Below are positions 42,720 through 55,530 of a stretch of DNA of 64,000 bases, one piece after another. This DNA comes from Ricinus communis. Taxonomy: Eukaryota > Streptophyta > Magnoliopsida > Malpighiales > Euphorbiaceae. The notes under the pieces were generated by a model. It did not search any database. It worked only from the letters and a program-made list of their open reading frames with translations, and was not told where the DNA came from. Every line of letters starts with the position of its first letter. The first letter of the stretch is position 1. The stretch covers positions 11,222,001 through 11,286,000 of the forward strand of contig NC_063257.1 in NCBI RefSeq assembly GCF_019578655.1. Reading direction: 5' to 3'. A program made the position numbers and the translations under genes.

Positions 42720-45137
42720 AGGACTAGGACTCACCTGTCTCAAAACTTTCAGGAAAAATAATGACTAGAAAAAGCCAAAAGAAAAAAAAAAAACTTGAAC
42801 ACTCTGAAGGAAACTGAATTGAGAAAATATATATATATATATACAAATCCTTATACTAATTCTAATAGATATTTGAATCAAGCTAGCAATACCTAGTTAA
42901 TTTTTGTAGCTGGTTTAAAACTATTTTTATGTTCTATAAGTGCAAATTGTGGATCTATTTGGTCAATTCAGTTCTTAAGTAGTAGGAAGGGACTTTAATT
43001 CGTGGACTTTAATTTATTTTCAAAATACTTTTCAATGATAATTTCTGAAATTTCACAGTAAAAAAAAAAAAAGAAAAGTTGACTGTGTTGAGTAAAGAAA
43101 TAATAATTGTGAATAAACAAATATAATTTGTCATAGATTTAATAATTTGGCCATTAAAATCTCAATATGTAAATTTTTTCACACATCTTACATATAAACA
43201 CAATAAATGTTTACTGACTCACTAATTTTTCTTTTGATAAGTAAAATTAACTTACCACATCATTTTTTTTATTGTAAAATTTTAAAAATTATTGCCAAAA
43301 AATATTTTTGAAAAATAAGATGAAAATACAGATATATTTTAAAAAAATTTTGAAACAATTAAATAAAATTTTTAAAAATATAAAATTCAAGATTTAATTG
43401 GCAATTAAATCTTTTAAAAAGTATCACTTCTATGATAAATGACATTTTAAAAAATATTTAAATATAAAGATTATTTAAAAAAAACTCAATAAACTCTTCA
43501 TGTTTCGTTGTTTATTTTATTTTTTTCATAAGCATAATGATTTTATTTTACTTTTTCTTTCTTTTATAACTTCTATCAATAAAATTAAAAGAATTAAAAT
43601 AAATATTAATTAATAAAAAGCATAACAAGTTCTAGTCTACATTTATATGCTTAGGTGTCTGTCCCGACCGCACAAATCAACTAAAGTTTTTTACTTACAG
43701 TTTTTCTCGGACAGGTGAGTCTTAAAAAAACAACTTTCCTAAGATTAAGTAAATAATGATCAAGTTTTTTAAGGTTCCAACTCAAACAGATCTAAAGAAA
43801 AAAAATTAGGTTTTCAGGTCTGAAAATTTTAGGCCACGTAGGCTGAGCCGGGCTCCACCCGAGGCTGAGAAAATTTAAGAGAATTTTGCAGAAATACTTT
43901 AAAATTAATAAAAAAAATTTTTTAATATTTTTTAAGAATATAATTTTATTATTTTTCGATTATTTTTTCTTTTAATTTTCTTTAGTTGTTTTACCAAAAA
44001 AATAACCAAAGAGAAACTAAAAACAGCCAAGACTGTATATTAAAAGTCAAAAACAGTATTTTTGATATTTTTACACTGAGAATTAAAAAATTCACAGTGG
44101 TAAAAGATAAAAAAGAATATGGATATTTTTATTATTTTTTTTCAAAATTTAAACCTATTTTGTGTTAATTTTTTAAAATAAAATAAAAAATTAACATATT
44201 TAAAATGTATTGAACTAACAATTCCAAGTCTTGTGCACTCGACTCTACGGAGCAACTGGGAACTAATATATTTCCAATCAAACTTTCATCCTCCAAATTG
44301 TACTAATTCAAAGTTAAATTTTATTTTAGATTTAAATGCTCCCTCGAAGCCTCAATTCTTTTTACTATTTAAATTAAATTCTAAGCTCTCATCATTTACA
44401 GTGAAATTTTATATTTTTTTTCGAATAAACACTTGCGGCTGCGGATCTTGTAGGTAAATGTAGAGTAAATGCGTAAACTGTTTGAAGAAATGCGTAAATG
44501 AAACTCATACACTTGGTATACTATGACCGCTGTCTTGTCGAGGACCACAGCACAATGGAAATCATTGTCGTTATATGGAAATGGAAAAGAAAATAATACA
44601 TATTTTAGTATCTAACATACCATTTTTTTTATTTATTTATCTTTGTAATTATCACATATATTTCTAAATATAAATATATATATATATTCATAATTGCTGG
44701 TAGTCTGCATGCTTAAGTATCAAAGTCATCCAGCTTCTTTTGTTGCTGAATAAAGATAATGGAAGAATTAATGATTCCCTTATTTTAATAAAGAACAAAA
44801 AGGTATTGTTTTTTTTTTTTTTTGGTAAATTATATTTTAAATCAATTTTATAAATATAAGCATGCATTAAGGAGGCTTACTGTTGAAACTGATCAATCCA
44901 TCCTTCCCACAACCATCAGACCTGGAAACAGCAGATAATCACTGAAGATACTGAAATCTAGTATTACATGCTTGTTGATCATGAATTACTTGTAAGAAAT
45001 TACATGAATAGCTATAATAATTTCTGTAAATAAATAACATTACATTCCTCTGTAAAGAAAAATGAAAAACAAATGAAGAAAAGAATTTAGCAGAGGCCTT
45101 TACATTGGATTTGGCAGAGATCACACCAAAAAAATTG
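42720..45137. other. Intergenic DNA between serpin pseudogene and transporter gene
   Basis: AT-rich. 42893-43006 is nearly identical to part of intron 2 of the RRM gene (23636-23748). The transporter 3' UTR probably extends into about 44700-45137. No other gene; frames at 43986 and 44233 have no domain. Confidence 0.55.
42893..43006 (+). repeat. 113-bp segment shared with RRM gene intron 2
   Basis: Near-identical to 23636-23748 in the same orientation (GCTGGTTTAAAACTATTTTT ... GGTCAATTCAGTTCTTAAGT), with about five small differences. No match is visible outside this segment. Confidence 0.88.
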
Positions 45138-48100
45138 TTACAGTTGTCTTGTTAGCTTCCCAATAGAGTGTAGATATACTGAGACAGAGACAACACTGGA
45201 GAAATAACAGATGAACTAGTCAGTAAAAGGGAACCACCTTGTGTTTTTAACATTGAAGTAATTAAATTAACCCACAAAATATAAAGTTATTATCTCCTCA
45301 GTTAAATCTGATATGCTGATTGCAAGACTGGTCCTGATATTGCTCATGATGTATTTTATGCTCACAGGACAGGAGAATTATGGAGGTAAATGCTAAAGCT
45401 GTAAGTAAAGGAGATGAAGCATGAGCTAAAGGCAACTTACGTTGAGCCGAGGAAGAAAGCAAGGGAGAGATGAAAACCAAAAAGAAAAACGGAGACGACT
45501 GCGGTGAGAAGCATTGCTACTGAAGTAGCATAAACCTGCATAAAGTTTGGAAGTTAAGTAAATGCAGGGACTACACAAGGATCAAAGCTATATTGTGAAT
45601 GCATTTTCTATTCTTTCCAAATACTTCAAAAAAAAAAATCAAAATTAGAGAGGAAGTAAACGAACAACTCAAACAGTTCTCATATCAAATGACACCTTGG
45701 AGCTTATTTTCCTTCACGGCAGTATGTTAGTATCTAATATTCCACCCAAGGTTTCTCTCAAACTAGCACCCCAAAAACTCCATTCTGATACTAAATCCTA
45801 GCAAATTGAAAAGAAATGAGATGGATTGTTTTCATTTTCATTGACGATAATTAACAGCTGTTAGTTAACCAAACAAATTATCATGTGTTTACTTCACATT
45901 TTCATCAGAACAAATAAAAATCCGTCAATGTGCTGTGGTCATGGAAATGAAATTAAGAAGTGTGTTTTACCTTTACGATATTGTCTGCATACTTCATCAC
46001 CATGGATACAGCAATGCCACTGTACAGAAAATAAAACGTTAAGCATGTTCTCTTAAGAAGATTTTGAACTGAAAATTGGGAAAACAATCAAAAGAGGTAA
46101 AATAAAAAGGAGGGCTAATGTTCATGCCAAGTAGCATCGATACTATTAAAAATGACCAACTTTGAATAACTGTCTAGCATATAGTCAAATATCACTAATC
46201 ATTTCCACCATTTCTGGATATCTTAGCTACGAAAACATTACAAATATGTTTTCTTTATTGCAAAAGAAGCAAGTACTGATAATTATGAATATCCAGAAAG
46301 AGACAAAATAAAACAAACCTGAGTGCATGATTGAGAATCATGAGAACTGTGATTAATGAGTATCCATGGAAGAACCCCCTGCATGTTAAATACACCAATC
46401 ATAAGTATCAACCCAATGCAAAGAGTTATTAATGCATTTTACATTTGCCCGAAAAACTGAGCAAAAACAAGATGGTATCTATCATTTTAAGTATAAAAAC
46501 AGTCAAATCAGTGTAATAATGAGATCCCAAAAAGTAAAGAAAAAAATGGGGAGGGAGGAAGAGAAAGAGAGAACATTAATAGAAATCACAAGATAATAAA
46601 AAAGTTTCATACTTGTTCATGACTGCATCAAAATCTTGAATTACAATGGCAACAGCATTGAAGATCATCCCAAAGACATACAACCAGAAGTTTTGCACAT
46701 TAATGTTTCTTGAGGGGCGCTTTTTAATTATAGCCTGCCAAAAGCAAAAGTAACAATCAACCAAATCATTAAGTAGGTATCTTTTGCTATTAGCACTCAG
46801 TTCATGCATTTTTCTATAAGATTATTCCCAACGTCTGAATCTAATAAGAACTTAGATGCAATGCAACTTTTGGTCAAGCTATACCAGCTCATGGAAGTAT
46901 CTAAAACATAAATTGCAATTCCAACTGGTTAAGATACAAACTGTATTTAAAAAACCCACCTCAGTGTAAACACCAGCAAACCCACTTAGAAGTGCCATTA
47001 CCTGCAAATGCATCACGATTATACCCTTAACAAATAAACAGGCATAAGAAACCTTTCTATCTATTTTCTGTTGCATCGATTAAAAAACCAGAAGGATGTA
47101 AAAGACTCACAATGGCCATTATCCAACCCTGATAAGGTGTTTGAAGAACATGATCAGAACTGCAAAATGAATGTCATCTTCTAAGGCAGTCATTCAATAG
47201 AATTAACAAAAGCATTTATTTTCATATAAAGTTTATACAAATAAGAAGGTGAAGAACAATGTTAAAAGGCAAAATGAGCTTGCACTATAAGGAACATTGA
47301 CCCTTTAATTAATCCCAGCAGCTCAGCCCCATCCCAATTTAACAGAAATTTGAATCAGAAGCCAACATACGTTGGACCATCCAGGTTCAGACTGCTGGAC
47401 TGTCCTCTGGATAGTAAAACACAGTTATTGATTCTTGATTCTGAAACATGGTTATAATTTGGTGATATTTATTGGATAATTTAATGTTACTACCCATTGT
47501 TTAGATACAAGTTATTGGAACTCAAAGTCAAAAGGATTAATTGACTAGTGTGTTTCAAACATGCACCATGCAAGTCTATCAATTTGCAAAATGAGAACAG
47601 TTGAACAATCCTACCACATGAAAAACTGAAGATAGGTAGTCAATCTTACGAAGGGTTTAATTGTGCTGTGGTGCATCCAGCACATAATAGAATGAAAGCT
47701 GCCCATTGAATCTCACTTAACCTGAAAACAAGATATTAATTAGAACACTGAAGCTGTCATGAATGTGACAAAACCATTAGCACTGAGACCTGTCTTCACC
47801 TAGCCAATATCAACAGTCTCATATTGTTGGTAAGGCTTTTTAAAATATTTCCCATTGGAAATAATAATATTCAACATACATGGTGGAAACAGAAAAGACT
47901 TACTTTCTCTTAAGTATCATTTGATACAAAACACCAGTGCTAATGATATTAAGGTTCTTCAGTATCTGATAACCAGGAGCATCCACATAGGCAAAGATAT
48001 AATACTGCCATTGAAATTGCAAAGAACATATAATGAGATTTATTAAAAGAACAGAACTATAAGGTTATTACCTAAATCACAAAACAAAAAATTAGCAGAA

Positions 48101-49529
48101 CCCACCTGAAGCAAATTCTTGACAAGGTAAAGTGCCGCTGGAATGGGATAGACACTAACTTCATCCAAAGTCGTACTCAACCTGGTTGAATAGCAAGATT
48201 CACAAGCAATATATGTTACATAACACTCAGTAATCTAGCGTAAAGATCAGTAACCAGCCACTGAAAAGACACGCATGGGTGACTTAGTTCTAAGAGAAAC
48301 CAAGACAATAATCCTTCTAAGAGATGTCCAAATGTTCAAATTCTAATGGATGAGATCAAATAAAATAGATAGTTTCAGTCATGATATGGAATCATAGATT
48401 CTCATCATAATTCTAAAATGTAAAATGGACAAAAGCTGATATGTACAAATAAGTTAAACCTGTTATCTTCAGTGACACCTTCATTTTTCCAGATTCTTGC
48501 TAAGGCTGCAAGTGACAGCACACATTTCAGAGTTTCCACCTAACAGTAGAAAGAGAGACAAATAACCAGGATTAATAGACACTTCCAAGTTTCTCCAGAG
48601 ATATTTAAGTGCATTAATATACACATCCTTTCCTTATCGAAATTTTCTCACCAAGAAATTTGCAGTAGTAACACTGTACTCGTATCTGCCAGCTCTCTTG
48701 GACCAAACAATAAGTATTGCTTGTGAACTTGTGAGAAAAGTCAATGCAAGGGTAACGATGCTCCTAATCCAATAAAAGGGAAAGTTAATCAACAATTATT
48801 TTTAAAAAAGAGGAACATGCACACTCAGAGAATATAAAATCTATCATTAGTTTTATCTCCTCATTTTCTTAGTTGGCTGCTGTTAATTGAAATTAGAAAC
48901 ACATCTATCTTACTTGCGCTTCCACTTGGATCGGTCATTTGAGCCACCTCCCAATGCAGCCACATTACTTGCAGCAACTGCAAATCAGAATATTGAAAAA
49001 CCAAACAGATTAGCCAACAAGCATCAGCATTAAGTTCAATATAGAGAGAGCATTTAGTTAAAAAAAAAAAAGAAAAAAGAAAAGAGAAGACTTCAAAACA
49101 TAAAAGTAATATATAAGACCACCTAGAAAAGAGAAGACTTCAAAACATAAAAGTAATATATAAGACCACCTGAAAGAGATTTGTTTCTTAAGCTTTCTAT
49201 GTCATCACCAGTAGCACCCTCATCTTTATCCTACAAGATATTATATCATTCAACAATATAAATAATATTGATCCAGGTAATTTTGAAATGCACAAATTGA
49301 AATAGCCAAACTAAACTAAACTGGATTCAACAGTATAAAAAGAAAAGGCAAAGGGAAGAAGAGCCCATTTTAGATATACATTGGATACCATATAATTAGC
49401 CAGATTTGAACTCATTAGTGTAAAATTATAATCATTAATTTGATTTCTTTTAATAACAGCAAAAGAGTGATTTTCAAAAAAAAGAATAAAGCACACACAA
49501 ACCTCGTCCTTGATTTTCCTGTACTCCAT
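45138..49529 (-). CDS. Nucleotide-sugar transporter, CMP-sialic acid transporter-like (15 exons, 355 aa)
   Basis: Coding exons (high to low): 49529-49503, 49230-49170, 48977-48914, 48763-48652, 48539-48460, 48181-48106, 48004-47904, 47721-47650, 47159-47111, 47001-46960, 46734-46613, 46378-46319, 46019-45971, 45535-45441, 45195-45138. All junctions are GT-AG, phases agree, total 1068 nt. The protein is a multi-pass (about ten TM) Golgi-type drug/metabolite-superfamily transporter of the SLC35A group: S-S-Q-A-I-L-I-V-W-S-K-R, Y-V-D-A-P-G-Y-Q-I-L-K-N-L-N-I, L-S-G-F-A-G-V-Y-T-E, F-W-L-Y-V-F-G-M and a Y-A-D-N-I-V-K-V-Y segment. Plant members carry UDP-galactose or CMP-sugars into the Golgi lumen; the substrate cannot be told from sequence. 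The cytosolic N-terminus M-E-Y-R-K-I-K-D-E is encoded by a tiny first coding exon. Two short uORFs lie in the 5' UTR. Confidence 0.93.
49078..49170 (-). repeat. ~44-bp tandem duplication in intron 2 of the transporter gene, touching the splice donor
   Basis: AGAGAAGACTTCAAAACATA ... ATATATAAGACCACCT is present twice (about 49082-49126 and 49126-49170). The copy nearest the exon supplies the real donor GTGGTC; the second copy carries a duplicate GGTGGTC. Confidence 0.85.
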
Positions 49530-49571
49530 TTGCAAATTAACAAAATTCACACTTAGATCTCTCACTCACTC

Positions 49572-49604
49572 TCAATTGATAATGAGCGAAGCAAGACCCA
49601 ACAT
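49572..49604 (-). CDS. uORF 2 in the transporter 5' UTR (10 codons)
   Basis: ATG at 49604, TGA at 49572-49574, encoding M-L-G-L-A-S-L-I-I-N, 42 bases before the main ATG. It may lower translation of the main frame. Not a separate gene. Confidence 0.45.
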   Translation of the reverse strand: MLGLASLIIN

Positions 49605-49624
49605 TTATCTTCCTTAAATCTCTT

Positions 49625-49648
49625 TCAACTTGTAAATCTTGCTTCCAT
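49625..49648 (-). CDS. uORF 1 in the transporter 5' UTR (7 codons)
   Basis: ATG at 49648, TGA at 49625-49627, encoding M-E-A-R-F-T-S. It sits in a probable second UTR exon whose acceptor is the CAG at about 49659-49661 on the minus strand. An upstream UTR exon (about 49764-49900) appears to end at the GTAAGTC donor near 49763. Confidence 0.45.
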   Translation of the reverse strand: MEARFTS

Positions 49649-50290
49649 CTTAACTTTCCTGTATAGAATTTGAAAAAAGAAAAAGCAGCATCAGTGTCCA
49701 TTATTTAATCAATTAGTTAATTAAATTGCACTATCTAAATTTTGTGAAATAGAGACTTACGCTTATCATGGTTTGTTGTGAGCTGAATCAAGAATCAAAA
49801 TGGTTGAAGGCCATAATTTCAATCAATTTAATTTGCAATTAGAAGATTAGATTTGAGAAGAAATCGAATTTCTTTTTTAGCTAAGAACCGAATGTGAACT
49901 CAAAAGTGAGAGCGAGCGAGCGAGGTATTATTACTTACTAACTCAACCAGCGCGTCTTTCTCAGATTGTGCTTTCCACGACGCGAGCGCGTCTAGCAAGC
50001 AGATTGTCAAAATAAAATACAGGAATAACCATTTCATTTGAGATCTAATTATCAATTAAATTTTTAATTTTATAATTTTATAATTTTATTTAATTATTTT
50101 AAAATCTGAAAATAAATATTTTTATTTTATTTCAGAAATATATTTTATAATAATGTTTATAATTTTATAATAAAAAATATGACATTATAAATCGAGATAT
50201 AGTAATAAAAATATAATATAAAATATATATTAATAAGAAATAAATTGATTGTGCTTATTAAAAAATTATTTTTATAAAAATATAGATATT

Positions 50291-50327
<37 letters not shown>

Positions 50328-53300
50328 ACATAATGGATATACTATTAAATTTAAGATAAAATCTTTTATTAAGTTCTAAATTCTTTTCAATAAGCATATT
50401 TCACTTGCAAAAGTAAAAAAGGAAGATAGACGAGAACATATTCATATTATCTTTTTTTATTATAAAATTATAAGATTTATATTTTAAAAGTATTTTAAAA
50501 AATAATTTAAAAGTATAGATATTTATTTTTAAATTCTAGAACAATTAAAAAATTATTAAAAATTATAAAATTTAGAATTTAATTAATAATTAGATCTTCA
50601 TTTTAACTTAAAACTAAAATTGATCATATTTATTTCATTGTTAAGATAAGATTATATTATATTATTTTAATAATATATTTTTATAATAACTAATCCTTTA
50701 ATTCTAAGTTCTGTTGTTACTATTTTAATATATTTAATTAATAAATTAGACTTATAAATATTAATTTAAAAATTTATTTATAAAAAGGTTAACTAATAAT
50801 AGATTGAATATTGTTTAAGATTAAAAGTCAATAATATTTAGTTAGAAAATATTTATAAAAAAAAATTCTAAAGCAGGTTCAATAGCTAGCCATAAAAATC
50901 AAAAGAATAATAAATAAAAAATAATAATATTTTCTATCAAAAACGAATTTAAACTGATAAGAAATTAATTACGAAAATAAATCGCTCAGCTACTCTAAAG
51001 ATGAATCTTCACTAAACCTTTTAATTTCATAGAAAAATTTAATATAATTAAGAAATTATCAATAAGGTTTAATAAAATAATTGTATTAGTTTGCATATGA
51101 ATGTATGTTTTAAATGAGTTTTTTATGATTATATATAGCTACAAAGACCTAAAATTAAATATAAAGTCCTAATTCTATACAACTTATAACTTAAGAATTA
51201 ACATTATCTATAACCTTCAACATTCTTAAAAAAAAAGTCCTAAACAAACAATAATACCAGTCGATTTTCTCTCTAAATTCATATCATTTTTTTTTTAAAT
51301 CGATTGGCCTCTTTCAAAAATGATGGGCTTTATATTGTTGGAATTTTATTCGTATGACTTTTTTATATATATTATATATACTTTTTCGTATATAATATCA
51401 AACTTATAAATACCATATTCATTAAAATTATTATAAAAAAGTTAATATTCAGAATATTCATTAAATATTTTAAATACATATATAAATATTAATTAAAATT
51501 ATTTATTTCTTAATATTTTTACACTAGAATAGTGAATTAATATATTTCTTATCAAATTACTAAATCTCAATATTTTAAATACATAATCGATAACAAATTA
51601 AAAAAATTTAATATATTTTATAATATTTTTAATTAAAAAAAACACATTTAAAAAAATAATATGAAATTTAAAAATTAGAATTCAATTATTATTTTAAAAA
51701 TATTTAACATTTTAGCAAAAATATTTATTATTTTTTATTCAAAAATATTTTAAAAGATAATTTTTTACAACAAAAAAACTCAATTTGCCCATTTAATTTT
51801 TTTTAATAAGAAAAAGAAGAAAACGTTAACTAAAAAGGCCGACAAAGTATGAAAATGTCTTTCTATTTACTATTTATCAATTTTATATATTAATTATACA
51901 ACCTATAAAAGATAAAACTATTGATGCTACTACTCATAATAATACAAAGACTGACACTTTTTTTTTTTATACTGTGAATCTCTAGAATAAATGCATGCTA
52001 TTTTTTATCTTTAAAGATGGAAGTATAATTTTACTAAAAAAAGAAATAAAAAAAGAAAACATAAGGGATCGAGAAAAAGAAATAAAAATAATAAATTAAA
52101 TATAGATACACAGTACAAATGAAAGAGAAAAAGAGCTAGCTTGACATTCCTGCTCGACGTGTCATCCATGCAATTAGCCATCTTGGAGCGGGATTCTCCA
52201 AGCAGCAAAAATTTTGAAAATCCATATATACATTGCACCTTCTGTATCATTTCTTCTGATCTCTAAAGCTCCCAATCCTGCGACTTTCAAAATCTGTTGT
52301 CAATCTCAATCCATTCGTCAATATGGCAAAGAGAAAGGAGACATCATTTACTTCATCATTTAACTGAAGTTCGGTCTAGGGAGCTCTTCTGATCAACAAT
52401 CTTATGCTCTCCTCAGAAAGAGTCTACCTCTTGGACGAAGCGCCTCGAGCCACAGTATAAATCTGATCAAGGCATATTTAACTGGTGATTTTTATGACCT
52501 TTCATATATTGCCCAAAATAGTAAAAAATTAATAGTGTTGAACTCATAAACATCTTTAAGAAAATATGTAAAAGTAGTAATATTAATGTAGATATGAATT
52601 TATTTAATGTTCTTTATTAAAATTATAATGAGATTGTCCAAATTGGTCTGACTATCTAAATTATCTTTTATTTTTTAGATTATGGGACTTAGCAAGTTGA
52701 AGCTCTATCTAGTGTTACTATCTATTTCTCTGTACAGGCTGACCGATAGCATTTTATTTTGTTTATCTAATATGTATGTATGATTTTTGAAATAATTTTT
52801 CTTAAAAATGATTTCTCTTAAAAGCAATTTTTTTTAATCTAGTATTTATAGTTAGTATGATTAATATATAAATAAAAAATTTTTCTAATTTAAAATTTCG
52901 AGTTCGAATTTTAAATGTGCAGCTTCACTAAAATTGTTCAAGTAACGCTATATTACCCACAAGGAATATTCGTCCGGACTATATTAATTTTTATAACTCA
53001 TTATTTTATGTTAGTAAGATTGATACTTAATTCTAAGTTTATGTTTTTTTATCAGTAGTACTAATTGTCATTTTATTGTTGTACCAAAAATAATAATGCA
53101 GGTGCGGGTGTTATCCTAATAACCAAAAGTAAAAATTTCTAAAACTGCATTCAGGAGCTTCAGTTCTGCTAATGCTAAGATATATTAGTTCTTTTTCTCA
53201 TTATATGGGAAATGCCTGAAAATAATTATTTTTTTTTAAAGAAAGGAAATTTCAGCCCACAGTACGGCCATAAAAATAGGCCGTCTGAGATTGGGCAATA

Positions 53301-53503
53301 GGTTTTCTTTTTTGTCTTTGGAAAAGTAGGATTTGCCACCACTTTATATTAATCAAAACAAGGTATCCTCGCTGGCCATTTTTCTAAGAAATGCAATTCA
53401 GATAAAATGATCACAAAAGCTGCATATGTTTGAAATTGGTTGCAAGAACGCAGGGCATGGAGGTTGTAAATACAAGTATAATTTACAGGAAAGTGATAAA
53501 TGG
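49649..53503. other. Promoter/UTR of the transporter gene, then AT-rich intergenic DNA
   Basis: 49660-50000 is the 5' UTR, a UTR intron and the promoter of the minus-strand gene. From 50040 to 53490 the DNA is very AT-rich, including a (TA)n run near 50308-50336. No recognisable coding sequence; 52240-52480 is more balanced in composition but has no convincing frame. Confidence 0.5.
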
Positions 53504-53718
53504 TGTTAGAAATAATTAATGTTTTACTTATTTACTATGCAGTCATTTGATTAGAGTTTATTTAATCTTAAATTTGTCATAGTCTTTAGCTATTTAGTAA
53601 TATTTCAGTTGCAGTGAATATCTATTCCTATTATGTAGAAAGTCATTGCGTCGTAGTTGGGAATTCTGTTTTGTATTTGCCTAGATTTCAGCTTTTATTT
53701 CTTTCTTATGTCTTAACA
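53504..53718 (+). repeat. 5' LTR of copia element 2
   Basis: Starts TGTTAGAAATAATTAATG, ends TTCTTATGTCTTAACA. It aligns to 58068-58270; the central part near 53640-53690 differs. Confidence 0.9.
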
Positions 53719-55430
53719 CAATTGCTTTAAAGCTTTTAAATATGCCAAAAGTTTCTGACTTTGGATTTTTCGAGTATAATCATCAATGAAGGTAATTATA
53801 TACCTTTTACCTCTATTTGAAGTGGGATTTATTGGTTCACATATATCAGAATGAATCAGCTCCAATACTTGCTTTGCTCTCCATGACTTTCCTTTAGGAA
53901 ATTGTGAACGATGTTGTTTGCCAACCACATATTCTTCACAAACTTGAGAAGGAACAACAATCTGAGGAAGACCCGTCACCATATTTCTTTGTTGAAGCGT
54001 TTTTAATCCGTTGAAATTCAAATGACCATAACGAAAGTGCCAAAGCCATGATGGATCTTTCGTTGCAGCCATTAAACAAGTTTCAACATTCTCTATCTTT
54101 AAGGGAAACAATATGTTTGAACTCATTTGAACAACAACAATAGCACCTCTAGACGGATCATATATTTCACAAGCATTCTTTTGAATCGTTATCACATAAC
54201 CCTTCTCTAACTACTGACCAACACTAAGCAAATTACATTTTAAATTAGGCACACAAAGAACATTTAAAATTGTTTCTACAAATCCATTCTTGGTTTTAAT
54301 ATTAATGCTGTCCTTTCCCATCACACTAACAGTAGAACAATCACCAAAACTTACTGTAGAATGAAATGCTTAATATAAGAATGAAAAAGAAGACCTACTT
54401 CCACATATATGCTTGCTGCAGCCTGTATCCATGTACCAAACATCCGATTGAGATTCTTTTTCATCTTGTACAACCATTAATAATGTTTCTGCCTCTTTTG
54501 TTTCAACAAAATTTGACGTTTTTCCCCTTTCTTTGTCATTCGGCAACTTTGTGTAACATTTAAAGCGATAATGTCCAAATTTATGGCATCTGTAAAACTC
54601 TACCTTAGACTTCTCCTGCTGATCTCGTCCTTTGCCTCTGCCAAGCGACTGGTCATGAACAGATAGATTATGTTTGCCACCATCTCCATTCCCTCGATAG
54701 CCTCTGCCCCTTCCTCTTCCTCTACCTCTTCCCCTTGCATTAGAGAAATTAGTAGAAGATGTTACCTTCAAAGCTTGCTCCTTTGTAGTAGTGTTTCGAT
54801 TCCGATTAATTTTCTGCTCATGGATCACCAAAGAACTTTGAAGTTCATCAAGCGAGAGTGAATCTATATCCTTAGATTCTTTGATGGAGTAGACAACAAA
54901 GTTGAACTTTTTAGTCAAAGACCGCAATATCTTCTCAACGATCACAACATCCATTTTCTCACCATGAAACCGCATGTTGGTGGCAATCTCCATTGTCCTA
55001 GCAAAATAGCTTGTAACAGATTCTCCATCTTTCATTCCTAAACACTGAAAACTTTTTCTAAAGGCTTGAAGCTGTGCACTCTTCACTCTAGAAGACCCTT
55101 CATATTTTCTCTTTATTGAATCCCATATGTCCTTGGAAGTATCTTTACAAAGAATTGTTTTCAAGATGGATCGGTCAATAGCTTGAAACAAATAATTTTT
55201 TGCTTTCAAGTCTTTAAGCTTTAATCCTTCCATTTCTGTCTTCTATGCATCTGTGATTGTTGAGCTAGGTGTTGTTTGAGATATGCCATCTGAAACAACT
55301 TGCCAATATTCTTTCGATCTCAAAAAGTTGTCCATCAACATGCTCCAATGATCGTAGTGACCATCAAAATGTGGAATAGCTGGCTGCACAAAATTTTCAG
55401 AATTCATTTTTTTTTTTTTGATTCTCAATC
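53719..55430 (-). pseudogene. Copia element 2: inverted gag, protease start and pre-integrase region
   Basis: Minus strand from 55430: gag N-terminus (55428-55243, ended by a TAG), then a 287-codon frame 55233-54370 with the gag core (D-I-W-D-S-I-K-R-K-Y-E-G, F-Q-C-L-G-M-K-D-G-E-S-V), a Gly/Arg-rich tract, and a knuckle whose first Cys is Phe (E-F-Y-R-C-H-K-F-G-H-Y). The protease D-T-G-C-S follows. 54195-53713 has the GAG-pre-integrase domain (W-L-W-H-F-R-Y-G-H-L) and the first integrase segment, where a zinc Cys is replaced (V-C-E-E-Y). The frame is broken between 54370 and 54200. Confidence 0.9.
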
Positions 55431-55530
55431 AAGCTCTGATACCATTGTTAAGACATAAGAAAGAAATGGAAAGCTGAAATCGTACATCAAGCAGCCCTTG
55501 TTAAAAGGCAAATATAAAACAGAATTCACG
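55431..55530 (-). other. Inverted primer-binding site and LTR end of copia element 2
   Basis: Complement of TGGTATCAGAGCTT at 55431-55444, immediately followed by the reverse complement of an LTR 3' end (55446-55530). This LTR end is closer to the 3' LTR (it shares the AAGCAGC...CATCAAGCAG-type block and GGAAAGCTGAAAT) than to the upright 5' LTR at 53504. Confidence 0.85.

Noticed and set aside
47340..47410. Possible extra exon of the transporter gene at 47365-47405
   Set aside because: Exon at 47650-47721 joins in phase directly to 47111-47159, giving the conserved protein; including this piece would shift the frame.
52011..52480. 79-codon minus frame and a balanced-composition stretch
   Set aside because: Frame is Leu/Phe-rich from AT-rich DNA with no domain; nearby sequence has no frame longer than about 20 codons that resembles a protein I know.
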